Shown piece by piece: positions 34,067 to 42,858 of a stretch of 64,000 bases of DNA. This stretch comes from BQJU01 sp965229635 (GTDB taxonomy: Bacteria; Bacteroidota; Bacteroidia; Chitinophagales; Saprospiraceae). Below the pieces are notes generated by a model. The model had not been told where the DNA came from and did no database searches. It worked only from the letters and a program-made list of their open reading frames with translations. The stretch spans positions 2,666,001-2,730,000 of the forward strand of contig OZ245894.1 of assembly GCA_965229635.1 (NCBI GenBank), in the 5' to 3' direction. Position 1 is the stretch's first letter, and each line of letters opens with the position of its first letter. The position numbers and the translations under genes are program-made.

Positions 34067-37000
34067 TTAGTCATTTAGAAGGTAATTCAATGCAATGATG
34101 GTTTGATTATACTGGTGGAGATTTTCCAGGTAGCTGATCCGGATATTGGCAGCGTGCTCCAAAGTCTGGATGTATTGGAAAAAATCAATTTCTCCACCAC
34201 GGAAAGCCTTGTCTGCGGTCCTGATCAGCTCACCTTGTAGGGTTTCACCGGCGTTGTCGTATTGTTCCAATGCCCGGGTGTATCCGGTCAGTTCTGCTTG
34301 CAGTTGCTGGTAGCGGCTGCTGAGCTGTTGTTCCTGCTGGCGGATGTTCAAGCTCTGGATTGCTACCCCGATTTGTGCGGCCTCGACATTGGCCTTAAAA
34401 GCTTTTCCAAAAATGGGGATGGCAATGCCCGCCTGAACGCCCAGATACGACTGGTAATCGGAAAAGCTGTTGAAGCCGTTAAACACGGAAATATTGAACT
34501 CCGGTAATTTTTGCTTTTCGGCCAGCTGCTGTTCTGCCTGTGCCACCGCCAATTGTTGTTCCTGATAAGCCACCAGTGGATGGTTAGCTAAAGAAACAGT
34601 CTGTATGGTCAGTCGTGGAGGCGTTTGAGCGGAGACCACAATGGAGTCATTGGATTGCATCCATTGATTGAGCACGGCATAATAGCGGGCTTCGTGCTGC
34701 CGGGCTTTTTCCTGTTGCAGCAGCATTTCCTTGCGTTTGGCGGAAGCCGTAATCTGCTCCAGGTAGTTGCCCTCTCCCAGGTCGTACTTGCGCTGCGCAG
34801 CTTGTTCAAATCGTTGGTAAAGACTATCGAGATACCGGTATTCTTGCAGTACATTTTGCCAGTAAAGAATGCCGTAGTAAGCCTTGCTGACTTCCCGGGC
34901 CAGGTACTGTCTGTTAAGCACCACCTGTTGTTCCTGCAAATAAATTTGTGATTCACTCACCTGTCTTTTGGCCTGGTAAACTCCCGGAAGTTGAAACGAC
35001 TGCGCTACGCCCAATACATGCAAGGGGTGGCCGTTTTCGGCAATATTGTTGCGATCGTAGCCATAGAAAAATTCCGTTTTGGGCAGATCGGTTGCTGCCT
35101 CACGGCGTGTCTGGTACTGCTCAATGGTCAAGGTAGCCGATTGCAGCCCCAGGTTGTTGTCATACGCCATTTGTATGGCCTGATCCAGCGTAGTGATTTT
35201 TTGGCTGTGGCCAATGAAGGGTAATGTCAATAAACCAACAATCAGTAATGCCGGAGTAGGATTGACCTTAAGCCTGCGGTCTTTTGAGTTTTCAAAAATG
35301 GTATATAGTACCGGTAAAACGATCAAGGTAAGCAGGGTAGCCGTAATCAATCCGCCAATGACCACGGTGGCCAACGGACGTTGTACTTCGGCTCCGGCGG
35401 AAGAGGAAATGGCCATTGGCAGGAAGCCCAGTGCAGCGGCCGTGGCGGTGAGCAATACCGGACGAAGGCGTTCGGTGGTACCGCGAATGACCCGTTCGTT
35501 GATGTCTTTAATGCCTTTTTCCTTGAGGTCTTTAAAATGCTCAATCAATACGATACCATTGAGTACTGCAATTCCGAAAAGGGCAATGAATCCAACTCCT
35601 GCCGAAATACTGAAGGGCATACCGCGCAGGTACAACAGCAAAATCCCTCCTACGGAAGCCAGAGGAATGGCACTGTATATGATCAGCGCTTCGCGTACCG
35701 AGTCAAAGGCAAAATACAGTAGAATGAAGATAAGTATGAGCGAAATTGGTACGGCTACCAACAATCGACGGGAGGCGCTTTGCAGATTCTCAAATTGACC
35801 GCCGTATTCAACCAGGTATCCCGGCGGAATCTTTATCTGCTCTCGGATGATCTGCTGTACATCATCTACTACCGACTGGAGGTCACGTCCTCTTACATTC
35901 ACTCCCACCACGATTCTGCGTTTGGTATCATCCCGGGAAATTTTGGCGGGGCCACGCGTGTATTTGATCTCCGCAAAGGCACTCAGCGGCAACTGCGTAC
36001 CATTGGGCAAGTCGATCATCGCATTTTGCAGGTTGCTGATGTCCTGTCGATGCTCCTGGCCGTATTTGATCATCAGGTCAAACTGGCGTTCTCCTTCAAA
36101 AATATTACCGGCAGGTACTCCGGCAAATCCCATGGAGACGATCCGGTTCAGGTCGGTAATGTTGAGGCCATACTTGGCAATCTTTTGCCGGTCGTAGCGC
36201 ACGGTCATCTGCGGCAGTCCAGCCGTCTTTTCTACCGAAATATCGGCGGCACCGGGCACATTTTCAATGGCTCTTCTCACCTCCAGCGCTTTTTGATAAA
36301 GGAAATCTAGGTCATCGCCAAATATCTTGATGGCCAGGTCGGCACGCACCCCGGTGATCAGCTCATTGAAGCGCATTTCGATGGGTTGGGTAAATTCAAT
36401 TTCCACCCCGGCAATCTCTTCTTCAATCGCACTTTTGAAGGCTTCGGCCAGCTCATCTTTACTCTCCACCGTAGTCCATTCGTTCTTGGGTTTGAGGGTG
36501 ATGATGATATCGCTTTCTTCCATCGACATCGGGTCGGTGGGCACTTCGGCAGCTCCAATCCGGCTCACTACCTGATTGACCTCCGGGAAACGGCGCAGGA
36601 TCTTTTCCATGCGCGTGGTCATGTCAATGGTTTTGTCGAGCGACATACCGGTTTTCAAAACCGGCTGGATCACAAAATCACCTTCGTCGAGCGTCGGCAC
36701 AAATTCGCCACCCATTCTGCTAAAGATAAATCCGGCGAAGACAAGCAATATTACCGCTAATCCAAGGATCAAAGGCTTAACTTTCAACGCCCAGGTGATG
36801 GAGGGTCGGTACATCCTTTGCAGGAAATGCACCAGTCGAACCGAGATATTGCGGTCGCTTTGATCCGAAGGTTTGATAAACAGGGAGGACATCACCGGCA
36901 CGTAAGTGAAACACAAAATCATGGCCCCAATGAGCGCGAAACAAAAGGTCAGCGCCATGGGGCGAAACATCTTACCTTCCACATCGGCCAGAGAAAGTAT

Positions 37001-38398
37001 AGGGATGAAAACGATGATAATGATGATTTGCCCAAACACGGCCGAGTGCATCATCTTGGTGGTACTCTCCAAGGTGATTTTGTCCATCAGGTCGCTGCGA
37101 TCCTCGGGTGGTAGCTGGCTCAGATTGCTGGCCTCCCGCGTAATCTTAAAGGCGATGTATTCGACAATAATCACCGCACCATCGATAATGATCCCGAAGT
37201 CGATGGCCCCGAGACTCATCAGGTTGGCATCCACGCCGAAGATGTACATCATGGACAGGGCAAACAGCAAGCTCAGTGGAATCACCGAAGCAACGACCAA
37301 TCCGGAGCGGATATTTCCCAACAGCAGGATCACTACAAAGATGACGATCAAACACCCCAAAATCAGGTTTTCGGCGATAGTAAAGGTGGTCTTGCCAATG
37401 AGTTCACTTCTTTCCAGAAATGGGTTGATAAATACGCCTTCCGGCAATGCATCCTGAATGGCGGCCACTCTCTCTTTGACGTTATCGATCACTTCCTTGG
37501 ACGAGGCGCCCTTGAGCATCATGACCTGGCCCAATACTTTTTCGCCTTCCCCATTGCCGGTAATGGCCCCAAAGCGCGTGGCATGCCCAAAACCAATCTC
37601 GGCCAGGTCTTTGACATAAATGGGGCTGCCACCCCGGGTGTCGACCACAATGTTTTTAATATCATCGGTGTGTTCGATCAGGCCTTCTGCCCGAATGAAG
37701 TAGGCTTCGTTGGTCTTTTCGATGTAGCCCCCGCCGGCGATGCTGTTGTTGTCTTCCAGCGCTTTAAAGACCTGGGTGATAGACACATTCATGGCTTTGA
37801 GTCGCTGCGGATCAACAGCCACTTCGTAGGTCTTGAGGTATCCACCCCAGGTATTGACCTCCACCACTCCGGGAATGCCCGAAAGCTGGCGTTTCACAAT
37901 CCAGTCCTGGATGGTGCGCAGGTCGGTTACGGAATAGCGGTCTGCATAACCCGGCTTCACATCTAGGATGTACTGATAGATTTCTCCGAGTCCGGTACTC
38001 ACAGGGCCCATAAAGGGCGCGCCAAATCCCCGGGGAATTTTTTCTTCGGCAGTTTTGATCTTTTCGGCAATCAGCTGGCGGGGCAGGTAAGTCCCCATCT
38101 CGTCATCGAAAACAATGGTGACCACCGAAAGGCCAAATTTGGAAACTGATCGGATTTCTTTCACCCCCGGTAAGTTGGCCATTTCCAGTTCTACGGGATA
38201 GGTCAGAAATTTCTCTACGTCTTCAGTTGCCAGATTGCGGGAGGTGGTAATCACCTGCACCTGATTGTTGGTAATATCCGGTACCGCGCCAATGGTAATA
38301 TTGAGCAGTGCATAGATGCCAAAGCCAATGAGTCCAAACGTAAACAGAAAGACAATCAGCTTGTGGCGAATGCTATAGTTGATGATATGAGCTAGCAT
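34067..38398 (-). CDS. CusA/CzcA heavy-metal RND pump fused to a TolC-like outer-membrane factor
   Basis: 1443 residues. Residues 1 to about 1040 are a complete HME-type RND transporter: start MLAHIINYSIRHKLIVFLF, porter signature GAVPDITNNQVQV, and the proton-relay helix GAIDFGIIIDGAVIIVEYIA with the acidic residues of metal-exporting RND pumps. After a short linker come a signal-peptide-like stretch (about 1050-1066, LLIVGLLTLPFIGHSQ) and, from about 1067 to the end, a TolC-type domain (ITTLDQAIQMAYDNNLGLQS ... long coiled-coil helices ... ALNYLLND). The fusion is in one unbroken frame and is a known Bacteroidota architecture. The metal (Cu, Zn, Co or Cd) cannot be told from this sequence. 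Confidence 0.92.
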   Translation of the reverse strand: MLAHIINYSIRHKLIVFLFTFGLIGFGIYALLNITIGAVPDITNNQVQVITTSRNLATEDVEKFLTYPVELEMANLPGVKEIRSVSKFGLSVVTIVFDDEMGTYLPRQLIAEKIKTAEEKIPRGFGAPFMGPVSTGLGEIYQYILDVKPGYADRYSVTDLRTIQDWIVKRQLSGIPGVVEVNTWGGYLKTYEVAVDPQRLKAMNVSITQVFKALEDNNSIAGGGYIEKTNEAYFIRAEGLIEHTDDIKNIVVDTRGGSPIYVKDLAEIGFGHATRFGAITGNGEGEKVLGQVMMLKGASSKEVIDNVKERVAAIQDALPEGVFINPFLERSELIGKTTFTIAENLILGCLIVIFVVILLLGNIRSGLVVASVIPLSLLFALSMMYIFGVDANLMSLGAIDFGIIIDGAVIIVEYIAFKITREASNLSQLPPEDRSDLMDKITLESTTKMMHSAVFGQIIIIIVFIPILSLADVEGKMFRPMALTFCFALIGAMILCFTYVPVMSSLFIKPSDQSDRNISVRLVHFLQRMYRPSITWALKVKPLILGLAVILLVFAGFIFSRMGGEFVPTLDEGDFVIQPVLKTGMSLDKTIDMTTRMEKILRRFPEVNQVVSRIGAAEVPTDPMSMEESDIIITLKPKNEWTTVESKDELAEAFKSAIEEEIAGVEIEFTQPIEMRFNELITGVRADLAIKIFGDDLDFLYQKALEVRRAIENVPGAADISVEKTAGLPQMTVRYDRQKIAKYGLNITDLNRIVSMGFAGVPAGNIFEGERQFDLMIKYGQEHRQDISNLQNAMIDLPNGTQLPLSAFAEIKYTRGPAKISRDDTKRRIVVGVNVRGRDLQSVVDDVQQIIREQIKIPPGYLVEYGGQFENLQSASRRLLVAVPISLILIFILLYFAFDSVREALIIYSAIPLASVGGILLLYLRGMPFSISAGVGFIALFGIAVLNGIVLIEHFKDLKEKGIKDINERVIRGTTERLRPVLLTATAAALGFLPMAISSSAGAEVQRPLATVVIGGLITATLLTLIVLPVLYTIFENSKDRRLKVNPTPALLIVGLLTLPFIGHSQKITTLDQAIQMAYDNNLGLQSATLTIEQYQTRREAATDLPKTEFFYGYDRNNIAENGHPLHVLGVAQSFQLPGVYQAKRQVSESQIYLQEQQVVLNRQYLAREVSKAYYGILYWQNVLQEYRYLDSLYQRFEQAAQRKYDLGEGNYLEQITASAKRKEMLLQQEKARQHEARYYAVLNQWMQSNDSIVVSAQTPPRLTIQTVSLANHPLVAYQEQQLAVAQAEQQLAEKQKLPEFNISVFNGFNSFSDYQSYLGVQAGIAIPIFGKAFKANVEAAQIGVAIQSLNIRQQEQQLSSRYQQLQAELTGYTRALEQYDNAGETLQGELIRTADKAFRGGEIDFFQYIQTLEHAANIRISYLENLHQYNQTIIALNYLLND

Positions 38399-38607
38399 TG
38401 TTTGATAAATTACATAGTGTTGAAATGGGTGATATCGGTTTCATCGAAAGATAAAAGCGATACGGTTGGGTCGAAGAGATGACCCGAAGTGGAGGCGTAC
38501 AAAACAGGGTTTTAGGTAGAAAAAAGACTTTGCTCAAAAGCAGTACCAGAAAATTGGCTGGCCCGTTTGGCTAACTCTTTTATACCAATAAAAAGTCTGA
38601 ATGTACG

Positions 38608-39006
38608 CTAGGCGTGGGAAGGAGGACCACGAAGCGATGTGGTCTCAGCAATGAATTGAGGATAAAAGTGTTGGGTTCGTAAAAGAGGAATGGCTTGTTC
38701 GGTCTGCTTATCCAAAAGCAGGGGAGCATAAGTGGCAATAGCGGGAACGGGTGGAAGGACCTTTGCCAGGTCCAGACCGATTCCGGAGTCTCCCGGATTG
38801 TCCTTAACAACATTGTGCAGGTGGCCTTCGCCCATGTCCGTTTGAATCAGGAGTGCCAGCCAACTCAGCATTGAATTGTCTTTTTCAATGGGGATAAAAT
38901 CTTCAACAGCAGACGCTGCCTGATCGTGCTGGTGTGGCACGGCATTGTGTAGGATGGTAATGAATCCTGCGACGTAAAGCAATATGTATTTAAAGATTCT
39001 GATCAT
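38608..39006 (-). CDS. Small membrane/secreted protein of the metal efflux operon
   Basis: 132 residues. N-terminal hydrophobic helix (FKYILLYVAGFITILHNAVP) followed at once by a His-rich motif HQHD, further histidines (GHLHN), and a C-terminus LRGPPSHA. Small proteins of this layout stand in front of RND metal-efflux genes in many Bacteroidota; His residues suggest metal binding, but no function is established. It precedes the pump by 209 bp (38399-38607), in which no gene is seen, so it may have separate regulation or be the first gene of the operon. Confidence 0.7.
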   Translation of the reverse strand: MIRIFKYILLYVAGFITILHNAVPHQHDQAASAVEDFIPIEKDNSMLSWLALLIQTDMGEGHLHNVVKDNPGDSGIGLDLAKVLPPVPAIATYAPLLLDKQTEQAIPLLRTQHFYPQFIAETTSLRGPPSHA

Positions 39007-39074
39007 TAATGATTTAATGCCACAAAGATATAGAGCAAACAGAAAATTTCTACCGTTTGTTGTTTGAAGCTTCT

Positions 39075-39095
39075 AATTTGGATTTAATCCAAATT
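39075..39095. promoter_or_regulatory. 21-bp perfect dyad, candidate operator of the metal efflux genes
   Basis: AATTTGGATT-T-AATCCAAATT: 10-bp arms around a single base, too tight to be an RNA hairpin, so a protein-binding site is likely. It lies 69 bp upstream of the 132-residue gene and 130 bp upstream of the divergent gene at 39225. A -7-like box TATCTTTG (minus strand, 39023-39030) lies between it and the efflux genes. The binding protein is not encoded next to it. Confidence 0.5.
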
Positions 39096-39151
39096 GAAAT
39101 TTTTTGGCCCTTACCTAACATCTCGACGACTAATGTGTTCTAGTACAAATC

Positions 39152-39198
39152 CGGATGCAACCCCCGCATCCGACCATGTTTGTAGGTCAAACATGGTC
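39152..39198. repeat. Two adjoining hairpins upstream of the pseudophosphatase gene
   Basis: CGGATGC / GCATCCG (39152-39172, 7-bp stem) abuts GACCATGTTTG / CAAACATGGTC (39172-39198, 11-bp stem, 5-nt loop). Bases 39172-39192 recur with two differences at 42813-42833, directly after the stop codon of the same gene, so the gene is bracketed by one palindromic repeat. Confidence 0.7.
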
Positions 39199-39224
39199 TA
39201 AATTCTATCACCACAATACGAAGA

Positions 39225-42200
39225 ATGAGCCGACTTTTTATTTGTCTCTTGCTGAGTGCCTTGCTCGGAGTGTTTACTAACCTGGAAGCCCAAAAAAATG
39301 AGGTATTCATTTTTGGAAAACAATCCATGTCAACGGTCAATACGAGTCAAATCAAACAATTGACTGCCACCCACGGACAGCTGAACCACGATCGTCAGGT
39401 GTTGGTATTTCTAGGGAATTTTTACGATGAGGATGAGGATAAAATACTAGAAAATCTAGGTGCTCTTTTAGACACCTATGCTAAGGTGTATCTCATTCCC
39501 GGGAAGAAAGAGTGGGATGAATTGGGGGCCAAAAAGATCAAGAAATTTGAAGATAAAATAAACGATCGTTTTGATACCGATATCATTATTCCCGACAATG
39601 GTTGTGGCGAACTGGAAACAAAAGACCTGGAAGATGATGTGGTGATTGGTGCCATTGATTCGGAGTGGTATCTGCGCGACTGGACCCGTGATGTTTCCAT
39701 AAATGAAGGCTGTGAAATCAAAAACCGGGAGCAATTCTGGAAGTTTTTTGAAGATGACATGGGAGGCCTCAAGGAAAAGTTGGTTTTGCTGTTTGTTTTT
39801 CACCCCATGTTGCGCTATGACGAAAAAGGTGGCCACAATCCATTGGAAGACCACCTGTTTCCTCTGGCCGAATATATTCCCGGGGCTTACATTCCACTAC
39901 CATTAATCGGCACCATTTTTCAGCATACTGAATCTTATTTGAAAGGGGAAAATGCATTGACCAACCCACAATACCGAGATTACGCCGATGGCATTATCGA
40001 TGCGGTGGAAGACCATAAAAAGATGGTGGTGATCTCTAGTGAAGGCAATTTTTTGCTACAGCAAAAACATGAGGACGGCATTTTTCTCAACGTCAATTCG
40101 GCTGGGGAGTCTGATTTTACCAATACCAAAATCCCCAATTTTGCCAGTCAGGAAAAGGCTTTTCTGCGCATCCAAACGGATAGTAATCTGGTGGATATCA
40201 GCTTCTTTTCAATGGAAAAAGGCCGGGAAGGAGAATTGCTTCACCACCTGCGAGATGAACGGCCCGAAATTATTAAAGACAAGGTACAACCTTCTGAATA
40301 CCTGAAAGATACCACCGGAGCGCTCATTGCCCAGTCCATTTATGAGCCGGGCGAAATTTACAACCTAAATGGCCGGTTTTTTGGTACACTCAATACCAAT
40401 CTATACTTCATGTCCATTAAGATGAAGCCTCTGGATATGAAACGTCACCTCGGAGGGTTGAAACCTACCCGGCTGGGCGGTGGCCGCCAAACGACTTCCT
40501 TGCGTTTTGAGGACAAAAACGAACATGAATACGTGGGCCGATCCATGATCAAGCGGCCACAAAACCTGCTGCCTTCGCCGTTTAATAAATCCATTTTTAA
40601 AGACTTGACGCAGTATTATTTCACGGCTTCAAACCCCTTTGCTTTTATGGCGATGGCACGGCTGGAAACTGCCAGTAATATTTACCATGCCGAGCACGAA
40701 CTGATGTATCTGCCATACCAAAAGGCGCTGGTGCCTTATAACGACGAGATTGGCGGCAATGTGATCCAGTTTAGCCAGCGGGCCGATGGCGATTGGCGTG
40801 AAAGCGATAATTTTGGCCATACCCGCGAGATTATCGGCACGGACGATGTACTGGAAGAGGTGCGGGAAAATGATGCGATCATCGATGCCGAAATGTTCCT
40901 TCGGGCGCGCCTGCTGGACCTGATCGCCAATGACTGGGACCGACACCCGGACCAGTGGCGGTGGGCCAGGGACACGGTTGAAAATGATACAGTGGATACC
41001 TATTATCCCATTCCCCGCGACCGCGATCAGGCTTTTTCCAATTACAATGGCATTATGATGGCGCTGGCCCGGCCGTACAACATCGGCTTGTCGACCATGC
41101 GGCCCTTTGATGAACACCTGAGTCGCCGTCAAATCAAATACATGCACGAAAGTGGGGCTTTGCTGGACAACCAGTTATTGAATGAACTGGACTGGATCAT
41201 CTGGAAAAAGAATGTGGATTTCCTAAAGGAAAAATTGACACCTGAGGTGATCCGCAATGCGGTGGAGGCGATGCCGCAAGAAATTGCAGAAGAGAAGGAA
41301 GAGGTGTACAAAAATCTGGTGGCGCGGGTGAAAGAACTGGAGACGACCGCAGCTTATTTTTATGCCTTTCTCAACGAGGTGGCCGTCATCCCGGCTTCGT
41401 ATGAAAAGGATTCCATAGTTGTGGAACGACGTCCCAATCGTTGCCTACAGGTAACCATCAAATCAGAAGTAGATGACGACGAGTGGGTGACCAAATTTGA
41501 GCGGCTATATTCTCGTCCGATGACCAAGGAGGTGATCATTCTCGGCATGGAGGGTAAGGATGTGATTGTGATGTCGGGCAAAAATGCCGGAGGACCCAAA
41601 GTGCGGATCGTTGGTGGCTTTGATAAGGATGAATATTACAACGAAGGTATTCACAAAAGCAAGCGTAAAAATGTGATTTACGATGACCGCTCGGAAAACA
41701 AATATGCATTGGACGGCGCTGCAAAAGTCATTAAATCCGATAAAAAGGAACTACACGCCCTGGACCGCCACGATTTTCAGGTGGATTATCACTTCTTTAT
41801 TCCCACCTTTGGTTACAACTCTGATGACGGCCTATTTATTGGAACCGGCTTTTCGTGGTTTGATTTTGAATTTAAGCGCAAAAATGCTCAGAACCTGAAA
41901 TTCAGCTATGCCGAAGGCACCGATTCGTGGCGGTTTGGCTACTCGGGCGTATTTAGCAATCAGCTCCGCGAACACGAATACTACCTGGAAGCCGATTGGT
42001 ATGGACCGATTTATACCTTCAATTACTTTGGCATGGGCAACGATACCCCCATCAATCTGGACATCGATCGGTCCTACTATTTTGTACGCAAGGAAGAAAT
42101 TCGGGTAGAGGGTGGTATCCAACGGCAATTCAGTGACCTGGGCCGTTACAAATTGGGGCTATCCGGTTCGGCAATTGAAATTCAAAAAACGGAGAATCGA

Positions 42201-42812
42201 TTTATCGGTGAGTCGGACCTGGTGAATCCTGAAGTCTATAAAACCAAGTTTTTTACCAGCGCCAACTTCGAAGTGCAATGGGAAAACCTCAACAGCACCT
42301 TCAAACCCACCAATGGCGTCAATATCCGCCTGGGCGCAGAGGTGAAGACCAATCTCAGCGATGGTTTGAACACTTTCGTGAAAATCAACACTGCCTACGA
42401 TCTCTACAAGTCTTTTGATGCCAAGGAACGCTTTGTCTACTCCACACGTATTGGCTTCAACCACATTATCGGTGATTTCTACTTTTACGACGCCCATACC
42501 ATCGGTGGTTCTGACAACCTGCGCGGGTTCCGCCGCGAGCGATTTACCGGCAGGACTACCTTTTATCACAATAACAACCTACACATCAAAGTCCTGAATG
42601 ATGTAGCCCGGGGCTATTTCCCATTCTCGGCCGGTGTGACCCTCTGCTTTGACCACGGCCGCGTTTGGGCCGATCAGGGCTCAACGACCTGGCACTACAG
42701 CTACGGTGGCGGCATCTGGATCAGCCCTTTGGATAAGCTGGTATTGACCGGTGGTTTCTTTGTGGGAACCGAGGAAAACCGGATTCGGGTGAAGTTTGGA
42801 TGGTTGTTTTAA
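39225..42812 (+). CDS. Degenerate metallophosphoesterase fused to an Omp85-type outer-membrane barrel
   Basis: 1195 residues, signal peptide ending FTNLEAQ. Residues about 25-330 follow the layout of the calcineurin-like phosphoesterases that Bacteroidota fuse to surface-antigen barrels, but metal ligands are lost: the usual GDN(I)YP reads GNFYDED, GNHDW reads GKKEWDE, and HHP reads FHP; DHLFPL is kept. So it is probably catalytically dead. A middle domain (about 400-800, with IANDWDRHPDQWRWARD and IPRDRDQAFSNYNG) follows, then an Omp85/D15 barrel (about 850-1195) with GGSDNLRGFRRERF, the conserved loop-6-type motif, and a terminal Phe (FGWLF). It should sit in the outer membrane with the other domains in the periplasm. 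Role unknown. Confidence 0.85.
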   Translation: MSRLFICLLLSALLGVFTNLEAQKNEVFIFGKQSMSTVNTSQIKQLTATHGQLNHDRQVLVFLGNFYDEDEDKILENLGALLDTYAKVYLIPGKKEWDELGAKKIKKFEDKINDRFDTDIIIPDNGCGELETKDLEDDVVIGAIDSEWYLRDWTRDVSINEGCEIKNREQFWKFFEDDMGGLKEKLVLLFVFHPMLRYDEKGGHNPLEDHLFPLAEYIPGAYIPLPLIGTIFQHTESYLKGENALTNPQYRDYADGIIDAVEDHKKMVVISSEGNFLLQQKHEDGIFLNVNSAGESDFTNTKIPNFASQEKAFLRIQTDSNLVDISFFSMEKGREGELLHHLRDERPEIIKDKVQPSEYLKDTTGALIAQSIYEPGEIYNLNGRFFGTLNTNLYFMSIKMKPLDMKRHLGGLKPTRLGGGRQTTSLRFEDKNEHEYVGRSMIKRPQNLLPSPFNKSIFKDLTQYYFTASNPFAFMAMARLETASNIYHAEHELMYLPYQKALVPYNDEIGGNVIQFSQRADGDWRESDNFGHTREIIGTDDVLEEVRENDAIIDAEMFLRARLLDLIANDWDRHPDQWRWARDTVENDTVDTYYPIPRDRDQAFSNYNGIMMALARPYNIGLSTMRPFDEHLSRRQIKYMHESGALLDNQLLNELDWIIWKKNVDFLKEKLTPEVIRNAVEAMPQEIAEEKEEVYKNLVARVKELETTAAYFYAFLNEVAVIPASYEKDSIVVERRPNRCLQVTIKSEVDDDEWVTKFERLYSRPMTKEVIILGMEGKDVIVMSGKNAGGPKVRIVGGFDKDEYYNEGIHKSKRKNVIYDDRSENKYALDGAAKVIKSDKKELHALDRHDFQVDYHFFIPTFGYNSDDGLFIGTGFSWFDFEFKRKNAQNLKFSYAEGTDSWRFGYSGVFSNQLREHEYYLEADWYGPIYTFNYFGMGNDTPINLDIDRSYYFVRKEEIRVEGGIQRQFSDLGRYKLGLSGSAIEIQKTENRFIGESDLVNPEVYKTKFFTSANFEVQWENLNSTFKPTNGVNIRLGAEVKTNLSDGLNTFVKINTAYDLYKSFDAKERFVYSTRIGFNHIIGDFYFYDAHTIGGSDNLRGFRRERFTGRTTFYHNNNLHIKVLNDVARGYFPFSAGVTLCFDHGRVWADQGSTTWHYSYGGGIWISPLDKLVLTGGFFVGTEENRIRVKFGWLF

Positions 42813-42851
42813 GACCATGTTTGCAGATCAAACTTTGAGCTACAAACATGG
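42813..42851. repeat. Palindromic repeat after the pseudophosphatase gene
   Basis: CCATGTTTG (42815-42823) pairs with CAAACATGG (42843-42851). Bases 42813-42833 repeat 39172-39192 at 19 of 21 positions. It also sits between convergent genes and may end transcription, although no T-run follows. Confidence 0.6.
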
Positions 42852-42858
42852 AAGTGGT

